Source: Geodermatophilaceae bacterium URHA0031
GTDB taxonomy: Bacteria > Actinomycetota > Actinomycetes > Mycobacteriales > Geodermatophilaceae
Assembly: GCA_000620205.1 (NCBI GenBank)
Contig: JHVP01000002.1
Coordinates: 186,001-250,000, forward strand
Direction: 5' to 3'
DNA: 64,000 bases
Positions 15,559 to 26,678 of this stretch are shown here, in pieces. A program made the translations under genes and the position numbers. The notes under the pieces were generated by a model, which was not told where the DNA came from, searched no databases, and worked only from the letters and a program-made list of their open reading frames with translations. Positions within the stretch are counted from its first letter, which is position 1, and the number at the start of each line of letters is the position of its first letter.

Positions 15559-16128
15559 TCAGGGAACCGGGGGCAGCGACGTCCGCACGGCCACCACGGC
15601 CCGGACCGGCACCGCGCGCACCGACGTCACCGCACCCCGGCGGCGCGGCTGGTCGAGCGGGTGCTCGGCGAGCTCCAGGAAGTCCGCGCCCACCCGGTCG
15701 ACGGTGCCGCCCAGCACGCTGCCGTCCTCGAGCAGGCAGCTGACCGCCGCGCGGTCCCGGGCCAGCCCGCGCAGGGCTCGACGCAGGTCCAGCCGGCGGG
15801 CGACCGCGCCGACCGGGACCGGCGCCGCGGTCACCGCCGCCAGGCCCGCGACCGCGGTCACCGCCCCCGCGGCCACGAGCAGGTCCCGACCCTGGCCGTC
15901 GACGAGCAGCAGCCAGTCCACACCCACGTCGACCAGTCGTCCGGGGAGCTCGCCGGCGCCCCGGCACCGCAGCGACACCTCCTGCGCGAGGGAGCCACGG
16001 AGCCGGTCGGCGAGCAGCACGCTGCCGTACTCGGCCCGCGCGCGGGACGACGACTCGGCCAGCTCGGCGGCCGACTCCTCCTCCGCCGCCTGCGCCTCCA
16101 GGTCGGCGAACAGCTGCTCCCAGCGCAT
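15559..16128 (-). CDS. Conserved hypothetical protein
   Basis: A 189-residue protein with a helical N-terminus (M-R-W-E-Q-L-F-A-D-L-E-A-Q-A-A-E-E-E-S) rich in Ala and Glu, likely a coiled coil, then a beta-rich domain (V-S-L-R-C-R-G-A-G-E-L-P-G-R-L-V-D-V-G-V-D-W-L-L-L) and a second similar beta segment (V-S-C-L-L-E-D-G-S-V-L-G-G-T-V-D-R-V-G-A-D-F). The two beta segments look like repeated short barrel-type motifs. I do not recognise a named family. ATG 16126-16128 is the first codon of the helix. It faces away from the LysM gene across an AT-richer spacer. Confidence 0.65.
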   Translation of the reverse strand: MRWEQLFADLEAQAAEEESAAELAESSSRARAEYGSVLLADRLRGSLAQEVSLRCRGAGELPGRLVDVGVDWLLLVDGQGRDLLVAAGAVTAVAGLAAVTAAPVPVGAVARRLDLRRALRGLARDRAAVSCLLEDGSVLGGTVDRVGADFLELAEHPLDQPRRRGAVTSVRAVPVRAVVAVRTSLPPVP

Positions 16129-16160
16129 GTCGGACAGGCTAGCCGTCCACAGATCCGTGC

Positions 16161-16200
16161 ATTTGGTTGCGTTTGCTGTAGTTGGTGGTGTTTGGTCGTG
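16161..16200 (+). repeat. Four TTTGGT-like motifs at a 10-base period
   Basis: TTTGGT (16162-16167), TTTGCT (16172-16177), GTTGGT (16181-16186) and TTTGGT (16191-16196) fall almost exactly one helical turn apart in an AT-richer island between two divergent genes. This is the form of a multi-site operator or a bent-DNA element. Confidence 0.5.
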
Positions 16201-16222
16201 CTCCGACTCCGAGGGAGGACAC

Positions 16223-16939
16223 ATGACGGTGCGGCGGTGGGCGGGCACGACGGCGTTGATGTGCGGCGCCGCCTGGGCGCTGTGGCTCGTCGGGCCGGGG
16301 CTGCCCGAGGTGCGCGACGCGCTGGCCGACCCCCAGGGGCTCGTCGACCGTTCCGGCCCGGACGCCCTGGTCCTGGTGTGCGTGCCGCTCCTGGCCTGGC
16401 TGTGCTGGGCGTGGGGCGCGCTGGGACTCCTGTTGACGGCCGCGTCGACCGTGCCGGGCTGGACCGGCCGGCTCGCCGGTCTGCTGCTCGCCGGTGTGCT
16501 GCCGGCCGGTGCGCGCCGAGCCGCCGCCGTCGCGCTCGGTGTCGGGTTGAGCACGGCCGCCCCCGTCCTGCTCCCGCCCTCGTCAGTCCCCTCGCTGACG
16601 GCCAGCGCCGTCGCAGCCGAGCACCTGGGCAGCGATCTCGACCCGGTGGTCGTCGACTGGCCGACCGGGGGTGGGCCGACGGTCGTCCCCGACTGGCCCG
16701 GCGCGACGCCCACCGTCCCCGACTGGCCGGAGGTCGGCGCGGAGGAGCACGTGGTCCTGCGCGGCGACTGCCTGTGGGACATCGCGGCCGACTGGCTGGA
16801 GCGCCGCCACCCGGACGCCGAGCCCACCGACACCGCGGTCCGGGAGGCGACCCGGGCCTGGTGGACGGCGAACGCCGACGTCATCGGCCCCGATCCCGAC
16901 CTCCTGCTGCCAGGACAGGTCCTCCGGCCACCCGGGTGA
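16223..16939 (+). CDS. Membrane-anchored LysM-type protein
   Basis: A 238-residue protein with at least two hydrophobic segments in the first 120 residues (V-C-V-P-L-L-A-W-L-C-W-A-W and A-G-L-L-L-A-G-V-L-P), then a Pro/Trp-rich linker with two P-D-W-P repeats, and a C-terminal domain E-E-H-V-V-L-R-G-D-C-L-W-D-I-A-A-D-W with W-W-T-A-N-A-D-V-I-G-P-D-P-D-L-L-L-P-G-Q-V-L, the usual LysM beginning and end. LysM domains bind peptidoglycan, so the protein probably contacts the wall from the membrane. ATG 16223 follows GAGGGAGGAC. The frame is open upstream to 15704, but that part is shadow of the opposite gene. Confidence 0.75.
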   Translation: MTVRRWAGTTALMCGAAWALWLVGPGLPEVRDALADPQGLVDRSGPDALVLVCVPLLAWLCWAWGALGLLLTAASTVPGWTGRLAGLLLAGVLPAGARRAAAVALGVGLSTAAPVLLPPSSVPSLTASAVAAEHLGSDLDPVVVDWPTGGGPTVVPDWPGATPTVPDWPEVGAEEHVVLRGDCLWDIAADWLERRHPDAEPTDTAVREATRAWWTANADVIGPDPDLLLPGQVLRPPG

Positions 16940-16989
16940 CCCCGGCGCCCACCGTCCGACCATCCGCACCGCACGTCCAGGAGAGCCCG

Positions 16990-17565
16990 ATGACCGCCCC
17001 CACGCAGCCCGCCGGCACCCGGCAGGACAGCACGCCCGCCCCGATCGCGCCGCGCCCCCGGCTGCACCTGGTCCCCGTTCCGACGCCCGGACCGCCGCTG
17101 CTGGACGAGCGTGCGCCGGTGCACCTGCTGGTGCCCGGTCGTCGCGCTCGCCGCCTCCCGCCGCCGCCGGGGCCGCGACCCCGCCGGGACCAGCCCGTCG
17201 CCACCGAGACCACGGACTTCGGGCCGACCTGGTCGCGCCGCAGCGAGCTGCCCAGCCCCCAGGCGGTGGGGCGACGTCTCCTCACCTCCACCCTGGAGGC
17301 CCTCGCCGGTCGTCGCCCGGTGGCCCAGCTGAAGCCGTTGGTGAGCCCGGGCCTGTTCACCGCGCTCAACGAGCGGCGCGGGCCGCGCTGGTGCCGCGAG
17401 GGGACCGCGCCGCTGCTGGTCAGCTCCGTGCGCGTCTGCGAACCGGTGGACGGGGTCGCGGAGGTGAGCGCCGTCGTCCGCCGGGGAGGACGCGCGCACG
17501 CCGTGGCGGCCCGGCTGGAGGGGATCGACGGCCGGTGGCGGTGCACGGCGCTGCAGATCGGCTGA
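16990..17565 (+). CDS. Rv3235-like conserved protein
   Basis: A 191-residue protein. The first 85 residues are Pro/Arg-rich and disordered-looking; the rest is a small alpha/beta domain (R-R-L-L-T-S-T-L-E-A-L-A-G-R-R-P-V-A-Q-L, then V-S-S-V-R-V-C-E-P-V-D-G-V-A-E-V-S-A-V-V and W-R-C-T-A-L-Q-I-G). This matches the Rv3235 family, found next to secA in actinobacteria, function unknown. ATG 16990 follows CAGGAGAG. It lies 50 bases after the LysM gene, probably in one transcript, and converges on secA with a palindromic element between. Confidence 0.75.
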   Translation: MTAPTQPAGTRQDSTPAPIAPRPRLHLVPVPTPGPPLLDERAPVHLLVPGRRARRLPPPPGPRPRRDQPVATETTDFGPTWSRRSELPSPQAVGRRLLTSTLEALAGRRPVAQLKPLVSPGLFTALNERRGPRWCREGTAPLLVSSVRVCEPVDGVAEVSAVVRRGGRAHAVAARLEGIDGRWRCTALQIG

Positions 17566-17568
17566 ACG

Positions 17569-17632
17569 AGGACCCCGTCCCCCTCGCCCCTCGCACGTTC
17601 GGTGCGGGACCCCGGGCGTGGCCATGACGGGG
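17569..17632 (+). repeat. Stop-proximal palindromic element, copy A
   Basis: Begins AGGACCCCGTC four bases after the TGA of the Rv3235-like gene and closes with GACGGGG (17626-17632), which pairs with CCCCGTC (17573-17579). The middle part, TCGCACGTTCGGTGCGGG, resembles the core of the copies at 27491, 34264 and 38542. It probably acts as the terminator between this gene and secA. Confidence 0.55.
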
Positions 17633-17735
17633 ACGCCCCGCCGACCGGGTGGTCGACGGGGCGTCCCTCACGTCGTCGCTGGTCGCGGCCCCGGTGGGAC
17701 GCTCGACTCGAGCCCTCCGGGACGCTCCCGCGGCA

Positions 17736-20765
<3,030 letters not shown>

Positions 20766-20836
20766 GACCCCAGCGTAGGCGGCCCGCTGGGTGCGCGGAC
20801 GCCGAGCGGTCCACGGTGCCCCGACAGGCGGCTCCG

Positions 20837-20842
20837 TAACCT
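20837..20842 (+). promoter_or_regulatory. -10 box TAACCT of a leaderless oxidase-family gene
   Basis: TAACCT matches TANNNT and ends 8 bases before the GTG at 20851. No purine-rich ribosome-binding sequence is in the gap. Confidence 0.5.
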
Positions 20843-20850
20843 CCTGGGGC

Positions 20851-21285
20851 GTGTCCTCCCCCACCAGTCCCACCCTCGGCCCCGGCGTGACGGCGTTCTT
20901 CACCGAGCGGCAGCTGGCCACCCTGACCACGCTGCGCGCCGACGGGACCCCGCACGTCGTCCCGGTCGGGGTCACCCTCGACGCCGCCACCGGCACCGCG
21001 CGGGTGATCACCTCCGGCACCTCGGCGAAGGTCCGGCACGTGCGGGCCGGGCAGTCCCGGGTGGCGGTCTGCCAGGTCGACGGGCGGTGCTGGGCGACGC
21101 TGGAGGGGACGGCGGTGGTGCGCGAGGACGCCGACGCGGTGGCCGACGCCGAGGAGCGGTACGCCCGGCGCTACCAGCGCCCGCGGGTGAACCCGGCACG
21201 GGTGGTGCTGGAGATCTCGGTGGACCGGGTGCTCGGCAACGCGGAACGCTGGCGGGGTCCCGGGCGGGAGGAGGGCCCGGCGTGA
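20851..21285 (+). CDS. Pyridoxamine 5'-phosphate oxidase-like split-barrel protein (probably F420- or FMN-dependent)
   Basis: A 144-residue split-barrel protein. [20 protein letters not shown] at residues 14-33, [24 protein letters not shown] and [10 protein letters not shown] are hallmarks of the PPOX-type family whose actinobacterial members reduce small molecules with F420 or bind FMN. F420 genes lie in the same window, which makes F420 use plausible but not proved. GTG 20851 is taken as start because it lies 8 bases after TAACCT and at the conserved region. Convergent with hpf. Confidence 0.75.
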   Translation: MSSPTSPTLGPGVTAFFTERQLATLTTLRADGTPHVVPVGVTLDAATGTARVITSGTSAKVRHVRAGQSRVAVCQVDGRCWATLEGTAVVREDADAVADAEERYARRYQRPRVNPARVVLEISVDRVLGNAERWRGPGREEGPA

Positions 21286-21336
21286 CCTGTTCTCGCGGCT
21301 GCCCGGCGACTGACGCATCGCGCGGCCGCCGACGTG

Positions 21337-21375
21337 CGGCGAGCCGCCCTCCGCGGTGCGGAGGACGGCTCGCCG
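21337..21375. terminator. Strong hairpin between convergent PPOX-like gene and hpf
   Basis: CGGCGAGCCG (21337-21346) pairs with CGGCTCGCCG (21366-21375); inside, CCTCCGC pairs with GCGGAGG across a GGT loop, with one C/A mismatch. That gives 17 pairs, 51 bases after the first gene and 20 bases after hpf. Confidence 0.75.
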
Positions 21376-21394
21376 GTGCCGGGTCGGTCGTCGG

Positions 21395-22144
21395 TCAGAC
21401 GGTCGCGGGCTGTCGCTCCCCCGCCGCTCCGGCCATCGCGATCGCGGCGGCCGACGCGGCCCCGTCCCCGGGATCGACCGGGGCGCCGAGGCGGATCAGG
21501 CCGTAGTCGAAGGCGTGCCGTCGGTAGACCACCGACGGCTGGCCGGTGTCGGCGCAGAGGAACATGAAGAAGTCGTGGCCGACCAGCTCCATCTCGTAGA
21601 GGGCCTGGTCGACGTGCATCGGGCTGGCCGGGTGCACCTTCTCGCGGACGATCCGCCCGGGCAGGTGCTCGTCCAGGTCGGTGACCAGGGGCGTGCCGGC
21701 GGAGCCGTCATCCCCGGCCAGCGCGGGTTCCGGGGCGCTGCTCACCCCGGCGTTCTCGTCGTCGCCGGCTGGCACCGTTGCGGTGGGCGCGGCGACAGGC
21801 GCTGCATCGATCCTGACACTCGGCGGGGTGTGCCGGCCGTGGTGCACGCGGCGGCGGTCGTTCGCCCGCCGCATCCGGTTCTCCAGCTTCCCCGCCGCCA
21901 GTTCCAGCGCGGCGTAGAAGTCTGGAGCGCAGGCCTCCGCACGGGCCACCGGCCCCTTGCCTCGGAGCGTGATCTCCACGCGCTGGCAGTTGGCCGCTTG
22001 CCGAGGGTTCTTCTCGTGCAGCAGCTCGACGTCGATGCGGATGACCTTGCTGTCGAAGCGCTCGAGCTGGCCGACCTTGTCCTCCACATGCGTGCGGAAG
22101 TGCTCCGGCACCTCGACGTTTCGACCTCGGACCACGATCTCCAT
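21395..22144 (-). CDS. hpf: Long-form ribosome hibernation promoting factor
   Basis: A 249-residue long HPF. Residues 1-105 form the RaiA/YfiA domain (M-E-I-V-V-R-G-R-N-V-E-V-P-E-H-F, then V-E-D-K-V-G-Q-L-E-R-F). An acidic/Ala-rich linker follows, and a C-terminal domain (I-V-R-E-K-V-H-P-A-S-P-M-H-V-D-Q-A-L-Y-E-M-E-L-V-G-H-D-F-F-M-F, then V-V-Y-R-R-H-A-F-D-Y-G-L-I) that dimerises 70S ribosomes into inactive 100S particles in stationary phase. ATG 22142-22144 has GGGAGG upstream. It stands between secA and comF as in other actinobacteria. A further Ala-rich tail of about 25 residues is an extension. Confidence 0.95.
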   Translation of the reverse strand: MEIVVRGRNVEVPEHFRTHVEDKVGQLERFDSKVIRIDVELLHEKNPRQAANCQRVEITLRGKGPVARAEACAPDFYAALELAAGKLENRMRRANDRRRVHHGRHTPPSVRIDAAPVAAPTATVPAGDDENAGVSSAPEPALAGDDGSAGTPLVTDLDEHLPGRIVREKVHPASPMHVDQALYEMELVGHDFFMFLCADTGQPSVVYRRHAFDYGLIRLGAPVDPGDGAASAAAIAMAGAAGERQPATV

Positions 22145-22219
22145 GAGACCTCCCGATTGGGCGGGCTGTGATCCAGTCGACGCTAGACGCCTTGGTGGAG
22201 TCCCGACAGTGGAAGCCGG

Positions 22220-23005
22220 TCATCGCAGGTCCACCTCCCGTCCACGGGCGGCGGAGGCACCGGGGACGGCGGCCGACGCGGGGCGCAGCACCCCCTGCCG
22301 CGGGGTGGCCGCGACGACCGCCGCCAGCACCAGGTGCTCCCCGGCCGCACGCAGCGCCCGGGCGGCCTCGGTCAGGGTCGCGCCGCTGGTGACCACGTCG
22401 TCCACCAGCACCAGCCGGGCGCCCGGCGCGCCTGACCGCGCGCGGTAGCGGCCGGCCAGGTTCGCCCGCCGCTGGGCGGCGTCCAGACCGGCCGAGTCGC
22501 GCACCCGGCCGCCGCGGACCCGGCCCAGCAGCGGCACCGGGCGGGCCGGTACCCCCGCGGCCCGCAGCTCCGCCCCGGCCACGTCCGCGAGCTCCCGCAC
22601 GTGGTCCCGGCCGCGGCGGCGCACCGCCGCCGCCGCGCTCGGCACCGGCACGAGCAGCACCGGGCCGCGACCGGACTCCGGGACCCCGAGCAGCACGGCA
22701 GCGACGGCCAACCCGAGCGCCGTCCCGAGCGGACCGGCGAGCTCGGCCCGCCCGTGCTCCTTGTACGCGATCACCGCCGGCTGCACCGGACCGGCGTAGG
22801 CGCCGGCCGCGACGGTCGGCGGGAAGCCGGGCGGGTGCCGCCGCGGCTGGGCCAGCCGGGGCCGGGTCAGCAGGGTGCGGCAGCGCCGGCACAGGACGGC
22901 GCCCGGCAGTGCGCAGCCGGCGCAGGTCTGCGGCAGCACCAGGTCGGCCAGCGCACGTCCGCCGGTCCGCAGGACCACCGGGGTCTGGTGCCGCACGCCC
23001 TCCAC
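22220..23005 (-). CDS. ComF-family phosphoribosyltransferase-like protein
   Basis: A 261-residue ComF protein, associated in other bacteria with DNA uptake or metabolism of imported DNA. An N-terminal zinc-finger-like part (T-C-A-G-C near residue 28 and C-R-R-C) precedes a phosphoribosyltransferase domain with the PRPP motif L-V-L-V-D-D-V-V-T-S-G-A-T at about residue 200. Y-K-E-H-G-R-A-E-L-A-G-P-L near residue 81 and R-R-G-R-D-H-V-R-E-L-A are family marks. GTG 23003-23005 gives the full zinc-finger region; an earlier start is possible. It is 75 bases upstream of hpf on the same strand. Confidence 0.85.
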   Translation of the reverse strand: MEGVRHQTPVVLRTGGRALADLVLPQTCAGCALPGAVLCRRCRTLLTRPRLAQPRRHPPGFPPTVAAGAYAGPVQPAVIAYKEHGRAELAGPLGTALGLAVAAVLLGVPESGRGPVLLVPVPSAAAAVRRRGRDHVRELADVAGAELRAAGVPARPVPLLGRVRGGRVRDSAGLDAAQRRANLAGRYRARSGAPGARLVLVDDVVTSGATLTEAARALRAAGEHLVLAAVVAATPRQGVLRPASAAVPGASAARGREVDLR

Positions 23006-23093
23006 GCTGCCCGCCCCGGGAGCCCGCGACGCCGTCCCGGCCGCACCCGGGGACGGGCGTCCCGGCTGGGGACGACGGCCGGCGGGGCACCGG

Positions 23094-24836
23094 TCACATC
23101 GGGTAGAAGGGCGCCGTCCCGGGGAGGGGTTCCTGGCCGCGCACCAGCGTCACCCAGTTGCCGCCGGCCAGGGTCCACATCGTGCCGTTGGCGCTCACCA
23201 ACGGCTGCCGGCCCGGCGCGGCGGCCACGGCGGTCGGCTGCCCGGGCAGGCCCGAGGTGGTGTTGGTCGACAGCCCCCAGCCGTCGACGCCGACGGTGTA
23301 GGGCACGGTGCGCTCGGTGCTCGGGTCCCCGGCCAGCACCATCAGCAGCCCCGCGTTGCGCCACGCCACGTCGACGACCTGCTCCACCGTGGGCGCCACC
23401 GAGCGGAGGTCCCGGACGCTCACCGCGTCCTCGTCGCGGACGACGGTGCCGACGTAGACCTGCCCGCCCTGGGCGCCCTGGAGGACCACGGCCGCGCGGA
23501 CCCCGTCCGGGGACAGCTGGAACGCCGTCGCCCGACCCAGGCCGGCCATGGTCGTGGCGCTGACCGACTGCGCCGAGCCGCCGGAGGGCAGCCGCACCAC
23601 GTCGGTGCCGTTGCGGACCGTCCACACCTCCGTGCGGGTGCCGGCCACCGTCGGGTCGGTGAAGCTCGCCCCGGACAGGGCCGGGCTCAGGTCCCCGCCG
23701 TAGTTGCCGGCGAGCAGGGTGGCCGGGTCGCCCGAGGGCGACACGATCGACGACACCCCGGCCATGAAGCCCAGCTGGCTGGTGCGGGCGTCGACGGTCA
23801 CCTCGGCGGAGACCAGCCCGTACGCGCCGTTCCCGGCCGGCCCGGGGGCCGTGCTCCCGTCGCTGGCCAACCGGAGGCCGCCGCCGGCGATGTAGTGGCC
23901 GACCGCGCCGATCGGGGCGACGTCGGGGTCCAGCGTCACCCAGTCCGCGGTGCTCTGCGCCTCCGGGACGTCGGGCAGGTCCAGGTCCTGCCCGTCGCGC
24001 AGCACCCGGACGGTGTTGAGGCCCAGCTGGGACAGCGACCAGGTCAGCTGCGCCGAGGCGGCCGCGAGCGTGGCGTCGGAGACCTCGGCCGGGAAGGTCA
24101 GGTCGACCGTCGCCGTCGTGTCGGTGACGCGGACCGTGCTGCGCAGCTCGGCGCCGGCCAGCGGGTTCACCACCCCCGCCGCGAGCAGCGGCGACGGCCC
24201 GCCGAGCAGCCGCGTGACCAGCGTGTTGGGCTGCGCTTCGCCGGTGACCAGGTAGCGCGGGTCGGGGACCACCCGGGTCCCGGTGGGGTCCAGGAAGTAG
24301 GCGTCGACCTGCTCGTACGTGCGCGCGAAGTCCGGCTCGAGCAGGAGCAGCCCGTCGGGCGGGTCGGTGATCCGCCACTCGCCGGAGTCGTCGGACAGCG
24401 TGAAGGTGCGGGTGTAGACGTCCCCGGTGCCCACGGTGAACACACCGCGCTCGTCGACCGTGCCGACCAGCGTGCCGGTGACCACGACGGTGCCCGGCTG
24501 GGACTGCACCGGGGCGTAGTCCTGGCTGATCACCGTCACGCCGTCGCTGTCGGACCAGTTCGTGGCGGCGTCGCCGGCCAGGTACTGCCGGGCGACCGGG
24601 TGGTTGCGCACCGCGCTGGCGCTGGCGTCGATGAAGCCGCGGACGACCTCCTCCGGCGCGGCTCCGGCCTCCGGCGCCAGCGGCTCCAGCCGGACCGCGT
24701 CGTCGCTGGGCTGGGCCACCTGGGTGATCTGGACGGTGGCCGACTCGGTGGGCACGGTGCTGCAGCCGGCGAGCAGCGCGGTCAGCACCAGGACGAGGAG
24801 CGCGACGCCGGGGACGTGGCGCGGGGAGCGGCTCAC
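23094..24836 (-). CDS. lpqB: Lipoprotein LpqB, partner of MtrAB
   Basis: A 580-residue lipoprotein. The signal peptide ends in the lipobox L-L-A-G-C with Cys at residue 25. Residues 200-310 hold a GerMN-like domain (L-L-G-G-P-S-P-L-L, T-V-D-L-T-F-P-A-E-V-S, L-T-W-S-L-S-Q-L), and the C-terminal half is beta-propeller-like. LpqB binds the sensor MtrB in other actinobacteria and modulates MtrA phosphorylation. The GTG start overlaps the mtrB stop by four bases (GTGA), so the two are coupled in an mtrA-mtrB-lpqB operon. Confidence 0.95.
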   Translation of the reverse strand: MSRSPRHVPGVALLVLVLTALLAGCSTVPTESATVQITQVAQPSDDAVRLEPLAPEAGAAPEEVVRGFIDASASAVRNHPVARQYLAGDAATNWSDSDGVTVISQDYAPVQSQPGTVVVTGTLVGTVDERGVFTVGTGDVYTRTFTLSDDSGEWRITDPPDGLLLLEPDFARTYEQVDAYFLDPTGTRVVPDPRYLVTGEAQPNTLVTRLLGGPSPLLAAGVVNPLAGAELRSTVRVTDTTATVDLTFPAEVSDATLAAASAQLTWSLSQLGLNTVRVLRDGQDLDLPDVPEAQSTADWVTLDPDVAPIGAVGHYIAGGGLRLASDGSTAPGPAGNGAYGLVSAEVTVDARTSQLGFMAGVSSIVSPSGDPATLLAGNYGGDLSPALSGASFTDPTVAGTRTEVWTVRNGTDVVRLPSGGSAQSVSATTMAGLGRATAFQLSPDGVRAAVVLQGAQGGQVYVGTVVRDEDAVSVRDLRSVAPTVEQVVDVAWRNAGLLMVLAGDPSTERTVPYTVGVDGWGLSTNTTSGLPGQPTAVAAAPGRQPLVSANGTMWTLAGGNWVTLVRGQEPLPGTAPFYPM

Positions 24837-26563
24837 CGCCGCGGCCCGAGGAACGGCGGCCGCAGCGGCAGCGGCGAGCTGGTCAGCTCGCCGCCGGCGG
24901 TCATCGGCAGGGTGAGCCGGAACTGGGCGCCCTGGCCGGGCAGCCCCCAGACCTGCAGCCAGCCGCCGTGCAGGCGGGCGTCCTCGAGGCTGATCGACAG
25001 CCCCAGCCCACTGCCGCCGACCGAGCGGACCCGTGCCGGGTCGGCCCGCCAGAAGCGGTCGAAGACGTGCTGGGCGTCGGCGTTGGTCAGCCCGATGCCG
25101 TGGTCGCGCACGGTGATGGCCGCCGCGGTGCTGGAGGCGGCGAGGGTGATCTCGACCGGCTTGCCGGCGCCGTGCTCGATGGCGTTGCCGACCAGGTTGC
25201 GCAGCACCCGCTCGACCCGCCGTCCGTCGACCTCGGCGATCACCGACGGCGGCACGGTCACCTCCAGCTCGCAGCCGTGCCGCTGCGCCAGCACGGTCAT
25301 CCCCTCGACCACCCGCTCGACCACGGGGACCAGGTCACGCGGCTCGGGCTCGAGGGTGGCGGCCCCGGCGTCGTACCGGCTGATCTCCAGCAGGTCGGAC
25401 AGCAGTCCCTCGAAGCGGTCGAGCTCGGCGCGCAGCAGCTCGGCGGAGCGGGCGACCGCGGGATCGAAGTCCCCGCGCGCCTCGTGCAGCACGGCCGCGG
25501 CCATCTGGACGGTGGTCAGCGGGGTCCGCAGCTCGTGGGAGACGTCGGAGGTGAATCGTTGCTGCAGGTGGGAGAGCCCCTCCAGCTGGGTGATCTGCTT
25601 CTGCAGGCTGTTGGCCATGGCGTTGAAGCTGGTGGCCAGCCGGGCGAGGTCGTCCTCACCGCGCACGACCAGCCGCTCCTCCAGGTGCCCCTCGGCCAGC
25701 CGCTGAGCACTGCCGGCCGCCCGGCGCACCGGGTCGACCACCAGCCGGGTCACCAGCACGCCGATGCCGGCGATGAGCAGCGTCAGCACCGCGCAGGTGA
25801 TCAGGACGGTGCTGCGGATCCCCTCGAGGCTCTGCTGCTCCTGCTCCAGCGGGAAGGCGAAGTACACCTCGACCCGGTCACCGCTCTGCCCCTCCGTGGG
25901 CACCGGTGCCCCCACCAGCAGCGTGGGCACCGGTTCGCCGGTCGGGTCGGGGACCAGGGCGTACCGGTAGGCCTGCGCCCCCTCGGCGACCTCATCGCGC
26001 AGGTCGGCGGGGATCGACGGGTAGATGTCGCGCCGGCTGGCGGCCGGCCGTTCCGCGTCGCTGGAGAGGTAGACCATGACGACGTCGAAGTCACCGGCGG
26101 CGCCGCCCCGGGACTGCAGGTTCTGCACCGTGCGGGACAGCGTGGAGCGGATGCTGGCCGAGTCGCTGGTGGCGATCCCGCTCACCTCGGACTGGGCGTA
26201 CTGGACGCCGGCCAGCGACTGGTCCACCGCGGCGCGCATCTTCGCGCCCAGGAGCTGGTCGCTGATCTGCCGGAAGAGGACCAGGCTGACGATCACCACC
26301 ATCACACCGGCGACCAGCATGGTGATCGCGCCGACGCGCAGCTGCAGCGAGGACCGCCAGGCGTGCAGCCCGCGGCGGACGGTGCGTGCGGTGAGGACCA
26401 ACGCGCGCCGGCGGCTGCGGCGCAGCCGGCGGCGGAGGGCGGCCTGCAGCTGGGATCGGGACCGGCGGGGCCAGCCCCCGGCCCCACCGGCCGGCGGTGG
26501 GACCCGGGGACCCTCGGGGGCGCCGGCCTGGTCGACCGGCGGCGGTCCGGTCGCGGTGCTCAC
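24833..26563 (-). CDS. mtrB: Sensor histidine kinase MtrB
   Basis: A 576-residue sensor kinase. A basic N-terminus is followed by a membrane helix near residues 78-98 (I-T-M-L-V-A-G-V-M-V-V-I-V-S-L-V-L-F), an external domain of about 160 residues, a second helix near 255, a HAMP domain with E-G-H-L-E-E-R-L, a HisKA domain with S-D-V-S-H-E-L-R-T-P (His near residue 339), and an ATPase domain with N-L-V-G-N-A-I-E-H-G and D-H-G-I-G-L and S-G-L-G-L-S-I. MtrB responds to envelope or division state and phosphorylates MtrA. The frame starts at GTG 26563, 109 bases downstream of mtrA. Confidence 0.95.
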   Translation of the reverse strand: MSTATGPPPVDQAGAPEGPRVPPPAGGAGGWPRRSRSQLQAALRRRLRRSRRRALVLTARTVRRGLHAWRSSLQLRVGAITMLVAGVMVVIVSLVLFRQISDQLLGAKMRAAVDQSLAGVQYAQSEVSGIATSDSASIRSTLSRTVQNLQSRGGAAGDFDVVMVYLSSDAERPAASRRDIYPSIPADLRDEVAEGAQAYRYALVPDPTGEPVPTLLVGAPVPTEGQSGDRVEVYFAFPLEQEQQSLEGIRSTVLITCAVLTLLIAGIGVLVTRLVVDPVRRAAGSAQRLAEGHLEERLVVRGEDDLARLATSFNAMANSLQKQITQLEGLSHLQQRFTSDVSHELRTPLTTVQMAAAVLHEARGDFDPAVARSAELLRAELDRFEGLLSDLLEISRYDAGAATLEPEPRDLVPVVERVVEGMTVLAQRHGCELEVTVPPSVIAEVDGRRVERVLRNLVGNAIEHGAGKPVEITLAASSTAAAITVRDHGIGLTNADAQHVFDRFWRADPARVRSVGGSGLGLSISLEDARLHGGWLQVWGLPGQGAQFRLTLPMTAGGELTSSPLPLRPPFLGPRR

Positions 26564-26580
26564 GACCGGACGGGCTGTCC

Positions 26581-26678
26581 GCTCACGGGGCTCACGGGCT
26601 CACCGGTTCGCTCCCGCGGCCCGCTCCGCTCCTCGCTCGTCCCTCGCTGCGATGCTCACGGGCCTGTGCGCTCACGGG
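26581..26678 (+). repeat. Five GCTCACGGG motifs in the mtrA-mtrB spacer
   Basis: Copies at 26581-26589, 26590-26598, 26598-26606 (GCTCACCGG), 26654-26662 and 26670-26678. The last covers the mtrA stop codon. The segment between has a C-rich run (CGCTCCTCGCTCGTCCCTCG). No gene is present in the spacer. Confidence 0.6.
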
